A stretch of DNA of 64,000 nt from Kineobactrum salinum (GTDB lineage Bacteria > Pseudomonadota > Gammaproteobacteria > Pseudomonadales > Halieaceae). Positions 19,847 to 31,075 of the stretch are shown here, piece by piece. How positions within the stretch are numbered: the stretch's first letter is position 1; each line of letters begins with the position of its first letter. The translations under genes and the position numbers were made by a program. The notes beneath the pieces were generated by a model that ran no database searches, was not told where the DNA came from, and worked only from the letters and a program-made list of their open reading frames with translations. The stretch spans positions 2,790,001 through 2,854,000 of the forward strand of contig NZ_CP048711.1 of NCBI RefSeq assembly GCF_010669285.1, in the 5' to 3' direction.

Positions 19847-20839
19847 GTGGCAGCGACCGACGGAGACAGGCCGCTGCTGTTGTGCCTGATGGGGCCGACC
19901 GCGGCGGGCAAGACGGATCTCGCCATCGAGCTGGCCGCAGCCCTCGACGGCGAGTTGGTCAGCGTCGACTCCGCACTGGTCTACCGCGGCCTGGATATCG
20001 GCAGCGCCAAACCCGACTTTCCCCACCACCTGGTGGACATCCGCGACCCCGCCGACAGCTATTCGGCGGCGGATTTTGCCGTGGATGCAGACCGGGTGGT
20101 CACGGACATTGTGGCCCGCGGCAAGACCCCCATCCTGGTCGGTGGCACAATGCTGTATTTTCGCGCCTACCTGGAAGGGCTGGCGCCGATGCCGGCAACC
20201 GACCCGGCAGTGCGTGCGGCGGTCGAGGCCGAGGCGGTCCGGGAGGGCTGGCCGGCACTGCATGCTAGGCTGGCGCAGGTCGACCCCGAGGCGGCCGCCC
20301 GCATCCATCCCAACCACTCCCAGCGCATCGGCCGGGCGCTGGAAGTATACCGCAGCAGCGGTATCAGCCTGAGCCAGTGGCAACAGCGCGGTACGACAGG
20401 CGTCGCTGCCACGCAGCAGTTTCGCATCCTGCAACTGGCGATCTGCCCCGCCGAGCGGGCCCTGTTGCACCGCCGGATCGAGCTGCGCTTCCGGCAAATG
20501 ATGGCGGCGGGGCTGCTGGACGAGGTACGGCAGTTGCGCCGGCGACCGGACCTGCATCCCGGCCTGCCGGCTCTGCGGACGGTGGGCTACCGCCAGCTGT
20601 GGCGCCACCTGGAGGGACAGTGCAGCCTGGAGGAGGCAATACAGCAGGGCATCGCCGCGACCCGGCAACTGGCGAAGCGTCAACTCACCTGGCTGCGCAA
20701 GTGGCCGCAACTACATTGGCTGCTGACGGACGAGGCAGGGAACGTTTGCCCGTCCGGGGAGTCAGAGGTGGCGGGTAGTCGTGCAGCGCAAAAACCGCTG
20801 CACGCCGCCTTGAACTATATCGGGCTCGCCCCAATGTAG
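19847..20839 (+). CDS. miaA: tRNA dimethylallyltransferase MiaA
   Basis: 330 aa from a GTG start placed directly after the mutL stop. It transfers dimethylallyl to A37 of tRNAs reading UNN codons. Visible: the P-loop [53 protein letters not shown] and the C-terminal [15 protein letters not shown]. Length and motifs are standard. It lies upstream of hfq in the usual gammaproteobacterial order, with a 155-base gap that probably holds hfq promoters. Confidence 0.96.
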   Translation: MAATDGDRPLLLCLMGPTAAGKTDLAIELAAALDGELVSVDSALVYRGLDIGSAKPDFPHHLVDIRDPADSYSAADFAVDADRVVTDIVARGKTPILVGGTMLYFRAYLEGLAPMPATDPAVRAAVEAEAVREGWPALHARLAQVDPEAAARIHPNHSQRIGRALEVYRSSGISLSQWQQRGTTGVAATQQFRILQLAICPAERALLHRRIELRFRQMMAAGLLDEVRQLRRRPDLHPGLPALRTVGYRQLWRHLEGQCSLEEAIQQGIAATRQLAKRQLTWLRKWPQLHWLLTDEAGNVCPSGESEVAGSRAAQKPLHAALNYIGLAPM

Positions 20840-20994
20840 TACAGCAAACCTGATCTATACTATTGCAGGTGGTAACCAACGAACGAAGGTCCGAGGTCCA
20901 CTCCGACCGGCAGCCTGGCGTAGCTGCCCGGGGTGAACAGAGACTGCCACTCTAATTTTATTGGGCTCCAATTGAGCCGACCAAGGAGAGAATT

Positions 20995-21246
20995 ATGTCA
21001 AAAGGGCACACGCTACAAGACCCTTACCTGAATATATTGCGTAAGGAACGCGTTCCAGTCTCAATCTACCTCGTGAATGGCATCAAGCTGCAGGGCCAGA
21101 TCGAGTCATTCGACCAGTTTGTCGTGTTGTTGAAGAACACGGTGAGCCAGATGGTCTACAAGCATGCCATCTCCACCGTGGTTCCGTCCCGGGTGGTGCG
21201 CATGCCGCTGCAGAATCCGCCGGAAGACGATGAAGTCGAAAGCTGA
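20995..21246 (+). CDS. hfq: RNA chaperone Hfq
   Basis: 83 aa hexameric Sm-like protein that matches small RNAs to mRNAs. The Sm1 motif is [29 protein letters not shown] and Sm2 includes [13 protein letters not shown]. The acidic C-terminal tail is short (PPEDDEVES), like the Pseudomonas form rather than the long enterobacterial tail. The ribosome site AAGGAGAG lies about six bases before the ATG. Confidence 0.97.
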   Translation: MSKGHTLQDPYLNILRKERVPVSIYLVNGIKLQGQIESFDQFVVLLKNTVSQMVYKHAISTVVPSRVVRMPLQNPPEDDEVES

Positions 21247-21311
21247 GCTGCACTCCGCGCAGCCGGGCGCAAGTCTGGCTGTCGCTTCCTTGACCCGCCG
21301 CCGAGGCCCGC

Positions 21312-22583
21312 TTGTTCTTTGACCGTCCCGCTTCGGGAGAGCGCGCCGTGCTCGTGCATCTCAACCTGGCCAGCGAGGATGAGCGCGAGGATCCGCGCGA
21401 GTTCGAGGAGCTGGTATTGTCTGCCGGCGGCGATCCGGTAAGTTTTGTCATGGGGCAGCGCCAGGCGCCGCACCCACGCACCTTCGTCGGCAAGGGCAAG
21501 CTGCAGGACATTCTGGCCGAGGTGCAGCAGCACGAGGCCGAGATCGTGATGTTCAACCACGCCCTGAGCCCCAGCCAGGAGCGCAACCTCGAGCGTGAGC
21601 TCAAGTGCCGGGTGCTGGACAGGACCGGCCTGATTCTCGATATCTTCGCCCAGCGGGCCCGTACCCACGAGGGCAAGCTGCAGGTGGAGCTGGCACAGTT
21701 GCAACATGCCAGCACTCGTCTGGTGCGTGGCTGGACCCACCTGGAGCGGCAGAAGGGCGGGATCGGCCTGCGCGGGCCCGGGGAGACCCAGCTGGAGACC
21801 GACCGCCGGCTGCTGCGCGCCCGGATCAAGTCCATTACTGGCCGGCTGCAGAAAGTGCGCCGCCAACGCGACCAGGGGCGCCGCTCCCGGCAGCGGGCGG
21901 AGGTGCCGACGATCGCGCTGGTGGGCTATACCAACGCCGGCAAGTCCACCCTGTTCAACCGCCTGACTACGGCTGAGGTCTACGTCGCCGATCAGCTGTT
22001 TGCCACCCTGGATCCGACCCTGCGCCGGCTGCAGCTGGATGAGGTGGGCGCGGTGGTGCTGGCCGATACGGTGGGTTTCATCGCCCATCTGCCGCACAAA
22101 CTGGTAGAGGCCTTCAAGGCCACTCTGGAAGAAACTGTCAGCGCCGATCTGCTGCTGCATGTCATCGACGCCACTGCGGAATCCCGCGAAGACAATATGG
22201 CTCAGGTCCAGGCAGTGCTGGAGGAGATCGGTGCCGGCGGGATTCCGCAGCTGCAGGTCTTCAACAAGCTCGACCTGCTGGAGCAGGAGCCGCGCATCGA
22301 CTACGACGCCAGCGGCAGGCCGGAACGGGTCTGGCTGAGTGCCGCCACCGGTGCTGGCTGCGACCTGCTGTTGACAGCGATCACCAGCCTGGTGGGGGAG
22401 GACATGATAGAGCAGGAATTACAGCTGGAGCCGGAGCAGGGGCGGCTGCGCGCCGCACTGTACCAGCTCGGAGCGGTGTCGGCAGAGCAGTACGGGGCCG
22501 ATGGCGTTTCCCATCTGAGCGTGCGCTTGCCGCGAGCTGACTGGAACCGCCTGCTGGGACAGGAGGCCGGGCCAGTTGCCTGA
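21312..22583 (+). CDS. hflX: ribosome-associated GTPase HflX
   Basis: 423 aa. The start is TTG 21312, the only start giving the conserved FFDRPASGERAVLVHLN. The N-terminal HflX domain (GKGKLQDI, ERELKCRVLDRTGLIL, GPGETQLETDRR) is followed by a TRAFAC GTPase domain with G1 GYTNAGKSTLF, G3 DTVGF and G4 NKLDLLE. HflX rescues stalled ribosomes under heat stress and splits 70S particles. It lies 65 bases after hfq and just before hflKC, a widely kept order. Confidence 0.95.
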   Translation: MFFDRPASGERAVLVHLNLASEDEREDPREFEELVLSAGGDPVSFVMGQRQAPHPRTFVGKGKLQDILAEVQQHEAEIVMFNHALSPSQERNLERELKCRVLDRTGLILDIFAQRARTHEGKLQVELAQLQHASTRLVRGWTHLERQKGGIGLRGPGETQLETDRRLLRARIKSITGRLQKVRRQRDQGRRSRQRAEVPTIALVGYTNAGKSTLFNRLTTAEVYVADQLFATLDPTLRRLQLDEVGAVVLADTVGFIAHLPHKLVEAFKATLEETVSADLLLHVIDATAESREDNMAQVQAVLEEIGAGGIPQLQVFNKLDLLEQEPRIDYDASGRPERVWLSAATGAGCDLLLTAITSLVGEDMIEQELQLEPEQGRLRAALYQLGAVSAEQYGADGVSHLSVRLPRADWNRLLGQEAGPVA

Positions 22584-22648
22584 ACGATGTCTCACCTGCC
22601 GTGCAAAAATTTTGTTAGACTGAATGACTTTGATAACAGGAGTGCAGC

Positions 22649-23815
22649 ATGGCCTGGAATGAACCGGGTGGGGGCAACAACAAACCCAAGGATCCCTGGG
22701 GCGGCGGCGAACAGGGTCCGCCCGATCTCGACGAAGCCCTGAAGAAACTGCAGCAGAAGCTGGGCGGGCTGTTCGGTGGCCGCGGCAGTGGCGGGGGCAA
22801 GCCCGGTCGTGGCCGCGGCGGGATCCCGGCCGGCCTGGTGCTGGTATTGGCGCTGGTGGCCGTGGTGGTCTGGGCGCTGATGGGGCTGTACCAGGTCGAT
22901 CAGCAGGAGCGGGCCGTGGTGCTGCGCTTCGGCAAGTACCAGCAGACGGTAATGCCCGGGTTGCAATGGAATCCGCCGCTGATCGACGAGGTGATCAAGG
23001 TCAACACGACCCGGGTCCGGGCCGCCACCTTTCGGGAAATCATGCTGACCCAGGACGAGAACATCGTCGAGGTGCGGATGTCCGTGCAGTACGTGATTGA
23101 CGATCCCACCAGCTTTGTACTGCGGGTGCGCGATCCCGAAAGCTCATTGCACAACGCGTCCCAGAGCGCCCTGCGCCATGTCGTGGGTGACACCAGCATG
23201 AATATGGTGTTGACGGAGGGCCGGGCCCGCATCGGGGTCGAGGTCACCGAGCGTCTGCAGCGTTACATTAACATGTATGAAACAGGTATTCGCGTGGTCA
23301 AGGTCAACATCGATGAATCCAAGCCGCCGACCCAGGTGCAGGCCGCATTTGACGATGTGATCAAGGCTCGGGAGGACGAGGAACGGCTGAAAAACGAGGC
23401 CCAGGCCTATGCCAACGGCATTGTGCCCGAGTCCCGCGGCCGTGCCCAACGCGTGATCGAGGAGGCCAGCGCCTACCGCGAACAGGTGGTGGCCGAAGCC
23501 GAAGGTGAGGCGGAACGCTTCAGCAGGCTGCTCAAGGAATATGCCAAGTCGCCGGAGGTGACCCGCGAGCGTCTGTATCTGGACGCAGTGCAGCGGGTGT
23601 TCAGCAACACCAACAAGGTCATGGTGGACGTGGAGGGCGGCAACAACATCATGTACCTGCCGCTGGACAAGATGGTGGAAAAGTCGGGCTCCAGCATGCC
23701 TGCCAGCCGTGGCAGCCGTTTGGACACCAGCAGCATTCGTGACCTGACCAACGCCGTCACGGAGCAGCTGCGTCTCGACGCCGCTGCAGCCAACAGCCGC
23801 AGAGGAGGTCGCTGA
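22649..23815 (+). CDS. hflK: FtsH protease modulator HflK
   Basis: 388 aa. A glycine/proline-rich cytoplasmic N terminus (DPWGGGEQGPP) precedes one membrane helix (residues about 62-83) and a periplasmic SPFH/band-7 domain with QVDQQERAVVLRFGKY and a long coiled-coil region. With HflC it forms the large cage that surrounds FtsH in the inner membrane and tunes proteolysis. AGGAGTG sits before the ATG. hflC begins one base after the stop. Confidence 0.95.
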   Translation: MAWNEPGGGNNKPKDPWGGGEQGPPDLDEALKKLQQKLGGLFGGRGSGGGKPGRGRGGIPAGLVLVLALVAVVVWALMGLYQVDQQERAVVLRFGKYQQTVMPGLQWNPPLIDEVIKVNTTRVRAATFREIMLTQDENIVEVRMSVQYVIDDPTSFVLRVRDPESSLHNASQSALRHVVGDTSMNMVLTEGRARIGVEVTERLQRYINMYETGIRVVKVNIDESKPPTQVQAAFDDVIKAREDEERLKNEAQAYANGIVPESRGRAQRVIEEASAYREQVVAEAEGEAERFSRLLKEYAKSPEVTRERLYLDAVQRVFSNTNKVMVDVEGGNNIMYLPLDKMVEKSGSSMPASRGSRLDTSSIRDLTNAVTEQLRLDAAAANSRRGGR

Positions 23816-23816
23816 T

Positions 23817-24692
23817 ATGGGTGGCAGAGGTATGACCTGGATGCTCGTCGCGGTGCTGGCACTCTTTGTGCTCAGCAATGCCATTTACGTGATCAAGGAA
23901 ACCGAGCGCGGTGTGCTGCTGCGCTTTGGTGAGGTGGTCGACCCGGATCTGAAGCCGGGACTGCACATCAAGATCCCGTTCGTCAACAATGTACGCAAGT
24001 TCGAGGGCCGGCTGCTGACGGTGGACTTTACCGCCGAGCGTTTTTTCACCCAGGAGCAGAAAGCCCTGATCGTGGACTCCTACGCCAAGTTCCGGGTGGC
24101 CAATACCGAAAAGTTCTACACCGCGACCAACGGTGAAGAGGCGCGGGCGATTGCGCTGCTGGGCCAGCGCATCAATGATGGCCTGCGCAACGAGGTCGCC
24201 GTGCGGACCATCCAGGAGGTGGTCTCCGGGCAGCGGGACGAGCTGATGTCGAGCCTTACCGAGAGCCTGTCGGAGCTGGCATTGAATGAATACGGCGTGG
24301 AAGTCGTGGATGTCCGGGTCAAGCAGATCGACCTGCCGCCGGATGTCTCCGAGTCGGTGTACCAGCGCATGAACGCAGAGCGGGAAAAGGAAGCGCGTGA
24401 ACACCGCTCGCTGGGTCAGGAACTGGCCGAAGGTATCCGGGCAGCAGCGGACCGCGAGGTCACGGTGATCGAGGCCAACGCCTACCGGGACGCCGAGCTG
24501 ATCCGTGGTGAGGGTGATGCGCAGGCTACGGCAATCTACGCCGGCGCCTTCAACCGGGATCGCGAGTTCTATTCCTTTACCCGCAGCCTGAGAGCCTACC
24601 AGGATTCCTTCCAGGGCAGTGGGGATATAATGCTGTTGGCGCCCGACAGCAAGTTCTTTCGCTACCTGAAGGATTCCAGCGGCGGCAATTAA
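23817..24692 (+). CDS. hflC: FtsH protease modulator HflC
   Basis: 291 aa partner of HflK, with the same fold. One N-terminal membrane helix (MTWMLVAVLALFVLSNAIYV) is followed by IKETERGVLLRFGEV, a band-7 domain and helical NRDREFYSFTRSLRAYQDSF near the C terminus. It is co-translated with hflK, with a single-base gap. A strong hairpin follows 8 bases after the stop. Confidence 0.95.
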   Translation: MGGRGMTWMLVAVLALFVLSNAIYVIKETERGVLLRFGEVVDPDLKPGLHIKIPFVNNVRKFEGRLLTVDFTAERFFTQEQKALIVDSYAKFRVANTEKFYTATNGEEARAIALLGQRINDGLRNEVAVRTIQEVVSGQRDELMSSLTESLSELALNEYGVEVVDVRVKQIDLPPDVSESVYQRMNAEREKEAREHRSLGQELAEGIRAAADREVTVIEANAYRDAELIRGEGDAQATAIYAGAFNRDREFYSFTRSLRAYQDSFQGSGDIMLLAPDSKFFRYLKDSSGGN

Positions 24693-24700
24693 GCCCAAAA

Positions 24701-24728
24701 ATCACAGCCGCCTGGGCGCGGCTGTGAT
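24701..24728 (+). terminator. perfect 11-bp hairpin after hflC
   Basis: ATCACAGCCGC (24701-24711) and GCGGCTGTGAT (24718-24728) form a perfect stem with a 6-base loop. No T-tract follows directly, so it may be a weak terminator or an mRNA-end stabiliser. A second, imperfect GC-rich hairpin (about 24742-24783) is followed by seven T bases at 24784-24790 and is a better intrinsic terminator. Together they probably separate hflKC from yjeT-hisZ-purA transcription. Confidence 0.5.
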
Positions 24729-24869
24729 AGAATTCTGTAACCGTGGGATTCGGCGTTGTCACTCACATACGCCGGGCTCGCGGTTTTTTTATGGTCGTGG
24801 CAACCGGCTCCGCGATTGTGGCAAACAGTGCGCCACCAGGGCCGGGCTGGCGTCGGAGTGAAAGTAGAG

Positions 24870-25061
24870 GTGGATTTCTGGCAGGTACTGCCGGTGGCGC
24901 TGGCCCTGGTGCTGGTGATCGAGGGCCTGCTGCCCTTCATCAGTCCGCAGCGCTGGCGCCAGATGGTCGCCGCCGTGGCACAGCTGGAGGACCGGCTAAT
25001 CCGCAATGTCGGCCTCGGCAGCATGCTGCTGGGGCTGGCGTTATTGTATTGGGTCCAGTAG
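24870..25061 (+). CDS. DUF2065 small membrane protein (YjeT-like)
   Basis: 63 aa from GTG 24870: MDFWQVLPVALALVLVIEG, then LLPFISPQRWRQMV, and a second hydrophobic helix ending LLYWVQ. This matches the DUF2065/YjeT pattern (EGLxPxxxPxxWR) and its usual length of about 65 aa. The function is unknown. The gene lies between hflC and purA or hisZ in many gammaproteobacteria. The longer open frame from 24756 adds non-conserved residues over a terminator-like stretch and is rejected. hisZ starts 13 bases downstream. Confidence 0.8.
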   Translation: MDFWQVLPVALALVLVIEGLLPFISPQRWRQMVAAVAQLEDRLIRNVGLGSMLLGLALLYWVQ

Positions 25062-25074
25062 GCAGGATTGCGGT

Positions 25075-27561
<2,487 letters not shown>

Positions 27562-27619
27562 GCTGGGGGAGCATACCAATATTGCCTTTGCGGGGAGGGC
27601 GGTTTCTGTAAGGTTTTGG

Positions 27620-27750
27620 ACTTCGTAGCCCGGTCAACATCCCGGGAGGGTGCTTTCGAGACACGCCGTGAACCCATCCATGGGGGCTCGGATGCGACAT
27701 CCATGTCGCATACGGTCTCGAAAGCACCCTCCCGGGACGCTGACCTGCCA
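27620..27750. repeat. structured palindromic repeat, copy 1
   Basis: About 130 bases between purA and the MAPEG gene, in the order long arm, inner hairpin, long arm. The outer arms contain GGGAGGGTGCTTTCGAGAC (27652-27670 region) and its reverse complement GTCTCGAAAGCACCCTCCC (about 27716-27734), extending to a stem of roughly 27 bp with few mismatches. The inner hairpin is ATGCGAC / GTCGCAT. A second copy lies at 28889-29058 in the same orientation. No gene is credible across it. It may be a MITE-like or REP-like element, or act as a terminator for purA. Confidence 0.8.
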
Positions 27751-27817
27751 CCGGAGCGGACCAAAAATAAGCGCCCTCCCCGCAAAGGTGATATTGGCAC
27801 CTCGGCTTTAAAGGGGG

Positions 27818-28210
27818 CTAGAATCCCGGCAGTCTCGGCACGATACCCCACAGCGCGGTGAGCAGCAGGCCGGCATTGGCCAGCGCTCCGATGATCATGC
27901 CCGGGCCGCGCCTGGCGGGATCCCTGACGTAGCTGTGGCGATACAGCTGGCGCCCCATCAGAAACAGCAGGCCCAGGCCCGCCGCTACCCAGGGAGGGTC
28001 GAAATAGATCGCGCTGAGCCACAGGGCGGGCAGGGTGATCACCAACTGCTCCAGCGTATTCATTTGTACCCGGTAGGCACGCTCGAAACCCTCGTTCCCG
28101 GTTACTGCGGGCGCCATCACCCCCGCGCGGGCCCGCTGGGCTCCGCACAGGCTGAGAAACGCAAAATACTGAGCCAGCAGTAATACTGTTACCAGCGCGA
28201 CCAATGCCAT
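27818..28210 (-). CDS. MAPEG family membrane protein
   Basis: 130 aa from ATG 28210, which has GGAGG six bases upstream on this strand; the longer frame to 28258 is not needed. About four hydrophobic helices are visible. The signature region ERAYRVQMNTLEQLVITLPALW matches MAPEG proteins (membrane-associated eicosanoid/glutathione metabolism), with FLMGRQLYRHSYVRDP downstream. Bacterial members are glutathione-dependent detoxification proteins or of unknown role. It lies between two copies of a palindromic repeat with the AraC-type gene upstream on the same strand. Confidence 0.85.
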   Translation of the reverse strand: MALVALVTVLLLAQYFAFLSLCGAQRARAGVMAPAVTGNEGFERAYRVQMNTLEQLVITLPALWLSAIYFDPPWVAAGLGLLFLMGRQLYRHSYVRDPARRGPGMIIGALANAGLLLTALWGIVPRLPGF

Positions 28211-28303
28211 TGACGCCTCCGTGTCTGAGTGGGAAGCGTCACTTATACCGTCCGTCACCGGCGCTTGTCCAGTGTCGTGATCCTGCCGCGATGGTTGCAG
28301 GCA

Positions 28304-28750
28304 TCAGAAATGACGCAGCTTGTACTCGCTGAAGCTGATGCCGGTCCAGCGCCGGAAGGCGCGATAGAAGCTGTTGACTTCGAGGTAGCCCAGTTCATCG
28401 GCCAGGCATTTACCGGGCAGCCAGCTGCCGCGCAGTTTCTGTTCGCAGCGATACTGGCGTGCCCGGTCCAGCAGAAACTGGTAGTGCGTGTGATCGTGGC
28501 GCAGCCGCCGGCGCAAGGTGGTGCAGCTCATCCCCAGTTGCTGGGCCACCGAATCTGCCCGCAGCCGCGACAGATCGCCCCGCAGCAGGATGTGCAACAC
28601 CCTGTCGGTGGTGCGTGATTGATAGAGATAGCGCGAGGGGCCTTGGCTGTGGTCCCCGGAGAGTGCCGGGGTCGGTTGAATGTTTTCCATAACCAGAACG
28701 TCCTTGTCGAGGTTGTTGTCGGTAGTGTCATTGGCTCGCAGTCCTTCCAT
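28304..28750 (-). CDS. short AraC-family regulator (HTH domain only)
   Basis: 148 aa at most; ATG 28690 would give 128 aa. Only the AraC/XylS DNA-binding domain is present: DSVAQQLGMSCTTLRRRL (first HTH), then CLADELGYLEVNSFYRAFRRWTGISFSEYK (second HTH) at the C terminus. The N-terminal ligand domain (about 180-200 aa in full-length relatives of the ArgR/OruR type) is absent, replaced by about 45 low-complexity residues. It may be a truncated gene or a stand-alone HTH regulator. It precedes the MAPEG gene by 93 bases on the same strand. Confidence 0.72.
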   Translation of the reverse strand: MEGLRANDTTDNNLDKDVLVMENIQPTPALSGDHSQGPSRYLYQSRTTDRVLHILLRGDLSRLRADSVAQQLGMSCTTLRRRLRHDHTHYQFLLDRARQYRCEQKLRGSWLPGKCLADELGYLEVNSFYRAFRRWTGISFSEYKLRHF

Positions 28751-28888
28751 GGACTTGTGATCGGCCCGGCGCCAGGGGGCGGGCCGAATGTAAAAGATAG
28801 CAAAGATTCAGTGCCTGTGTAGGGGGGCTGCTGCAACTGGGCGCAATTGGCGAAAAGGGGACAGTGGTGAATGGAGTTAGGGTTCATC

Positions 28889-29058
28889 GACTTCGTAGCC
28901 CGGTCGGCATCCTGGGAGGGTGCTTTCGAGACACGCCGTGAATCCGTCCATGGAGGCTCGGTTGCAGCAGAGCCTGCCCCGCGAGCGCAGCGAGTGCTTT
29001 GGGCATCCATGCTGCAAACGGTCTCGAAAGCACCCTCCCAGGACACCGACCTGCCATG
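28889..29058. repeat. structured palindromic repeat, copy 2
   Basis: About 170 bases in the 336-base gap between the AraC-like gene and the M48 gene. The same outer arms occur (GGGAGGGTGCTTTCGAGAC near 28915-28933 and its complement near 29022-29040). The inner hairpin has wholly different bases (TTGCAGCA / TGCTGCAA) and a longer loop. Where the arms differ from copy 1 (CCC to CCT, GGTCA to GGTCG) both sides change together, so pairing is kept. The rest of the gap shows no gene. Confidence 0.8.
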
Positions 29059-29086
29059 GAGTGAACTCAAATAAGCGTCATCCGGA

Positions 29087-31051
29087 TCAGTGGTGGTGTG
29101 GGACGCTGCTGTTGCCCAGCACGTCGGGCAGGGGGCAGTCCATTACTGCGGCGATGCTGGTGATCAGTTCGCGTTCCACCGCGTCCAGCCCGCCACTGGC
29201 GCTGGCCGCGGTGGCCATCGCCTTCAGTACCGGGGGCTTGAGTAGCGGATAGCAATCGGCCAGGTCCTGCACAGCCTTGCCGAATGCGGCCAGGCTGCAC
29301 TGTTCGCGCGGCAGCAATTGCAGCTTGGGATAGCCCAGGGTATCGGCGGCCAGCCGGAATGTCGTGCTGGCTTCGCCACGGCCCTGATGAGCCAGCATCG
29401 ACAGCACTATCCGTAGCGGGAATTGGACCTTGTCCAGGCTGCGGTGTCGCGCCCGGGCGGGCTTGACCTGGACGAACTCCGGGTCCAGGTAATGGCGCAG
29501 CAACTGGTACAGACACCATTCCAGTAACGAGGTATGGCGGTCAGCCCTGATCAGGGCCAGCAGGCTGCGCTTGAAGCGCTGGTACTGGTTCGGGGACTGG
29601 CTCTTCAACGCCGGCAGGCACAGCTCGAGCAGCGGCAGGCGCTGGCCGGGGCGCAGTTGGGCCACGTCAGGCGCCAGCGTGTGGACTAGGTCTTCCAGGC
29701 CCTGGATGCCGCTGTCGCGCAGGATGGCGAGTTGTTTGTGCAGTACTTCGGCGTCCGTGCTGGCCAACAGGGACAGGGTCAGTGCGAGTGCGCCCAGCGG
29801 TTCGTGGCTGTAGCGCACGAAAGCCAGGGGCAGTTCGTGGCGCCGGGCGAGTTCGGACTCAAGTTGATCCGGTTCCGGGCCGAAATCGGCATCGGGCTCA
29901 GCGGCTGGCTCGGCAGCGCTGACCAGGGCTGCCGTGACCAGCGCTGCGCGTCCCACGCCGACCTCGGCGGCACCGGGGCGGGAGGGTTCCTCCCGGTAGT
30001 GGCGAATGGCGCGCTGGATATACTGTCCGTCCCAGCCCGGCTCCAGTTTGCGAATACGCCGGCTAAGGGGCGGGTGAGTGGCGAACAGTTGCCACAGGCC
30101 GGGTTCCACCTGGCCGAAGAAGATGTGGGACATTTCCGCCGCCCGCGCCGCCTGCACCAGTGTGCCCGGCGGATAGCCGCCGATCACCTTGAGCGCATCC
30201 GCGATACCGCGGTTGTCGCGGGTGTACTGCACTGCGCAGGCATCGGCCAGGTATTCCTTCTGACGGCTGATGGCCGCCTTGATGAAGCCGGCTGCGAGGC
30301 CCCCGAGCCAGCCCAGGACCAACAGCCCCAGGCCCAGCAACGGCAGCATCGGCGCGCGGCTGGAACGGTGATGCTCAATGCCGGTGCGGTGGTGGCGGCC
30401 CGAGCGCAGCAGGACATGGCCCACATCGCCGATGAAGGTGATGCCCTTGAGCATCGCGGCGAGGCGGGTATTGAGGCGCATGTCGCCATTCAGGATATGG
30501 CTGAACTCGTGTGCAATAACGCCCTGCAGTTCGTGCCGCTGCAGCTGTTCTATGCAACCGCGCGTGACCGCGACAACGGCATCGGTCGGTGTCTGGCCGG
30601 CGGCGAAGGCATTGATGCCGCGCTCGCCATTCATCACGTAGACAGCCGGCACCGGCATGCCCGCGGCCAGAGCCATCTCGTCGACGATATTGAGGCAACG
30701 GCGCTCGGCCCGGTCCCGGGTCTGTGGCAGCAGCCGGGTACCGCCCATGGCTTCGGCCACCACCTTGCCGCCGGCCGCCAGTTGCAGCCATTTGACCAGT
30801 ACCACCAGGGCAACCGTTGCGGTCACGGCCAGGCCAATACCGCCGAAGCGCTGCCAGCTGAAATAGGCGGCAAATCCATCCCAGCCCGCCCGCTGTCCGG
30901 TATAGAGGTTGTAGTTGTCGCTCGACCAGAGCACCGCCGCCAGCAGCAGGTTGGCCAGCAGGATCAGGGCCAGTACCGCAATCAGGAACAGCACTACCAG
31001 CAGCCGCGCGTTGCGCCGGGCCAGATCCTGTTGGGCAAAGAAATCCACCAC
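29087..31051 (-). CDS. M48 family metallopeptidase (HtpX-like) with large C-terminal extension
   Basis: 654 aa from GTG 31051. Two N-terminal membrane segments (about 17-40 and 76-98) precede the catalytic zinc site GVIAHEFSHILNGD (about residue 180), two more membrane helices (about 225-260) and EYLADACAVQYTRDN with the third zinc ligand Glu. A soluble C-terminal region of about 300 residues is not part of the basic HtpX fold. The active site faces the cytoplasm in HtpX, which degrades damaged membrane proteins. It follows lemA by 24 bases on the same strand; lemA-M48 pairs are common. Confidence 0.9.
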   Translation of the reverse strand: MVDFFAQQDLARRNARLLVVLFLIAVLALILLANLLLAAVLWSSDNYNLYTGQRAGWDGFAAYFSWQRFGGIGLAVTATVALVVLVKWLQLAAGGKVVAEAMGGTRLLPQTRDRAERRCLNIVDEMALAAGMPVPAVYVMNGERGINAFAAGQTPTDAVVAVTRGCIEQLQRHELQGVIAHEFSHILNGDMRLNTRLAAMLKGITFIGDVGHVLLRSGRHHRTGIEHHRSSRAPMLPLLGLGLLVLGWLGGLAAGFIKAAISRQKEYLADACAVQYTRDNRGIADALKVIGGYPPGTLVQAARAAEMSHIFFGQVEPGLWQLFATHPPLSRRIRKLEPGWDGQYIQRAIRHYREEPSRPGAAEVGVGRAALVTAALVSAAEPAAEPDADFGPEPDQLESELARRHELPLAFVRYSHEPLGALALTLSLLASTDAEVLHKQLAILRDSGIQGLEDLVHTLAPDVAQLRPGQRLPLLELCLPALKSQSPNQYQRFKRSLLALIRADRHTSLLEWCLYQLLRHYLDPEFVQVKPARARHRSLDKVQFPLRIVLSMLAHQGRGEASTTFRLAADTLGYPKLQLLPREQCSLAAFGKAVQDLADCYPLLKPPVLKAMATAASASGGLDAVERELITSIAAVMDCPLPDVLGNSSVPHHH

Positions 31052-31075
31052 CCTGGTTTAGATTGCTGCGCGGTA

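Noticed and set aside
24756-24869. Longer start for the DUF2065 gene
   Set aside because: The extra 38 residues cover a terminator-like hairpin and T-tract and are not part of the family pattern.
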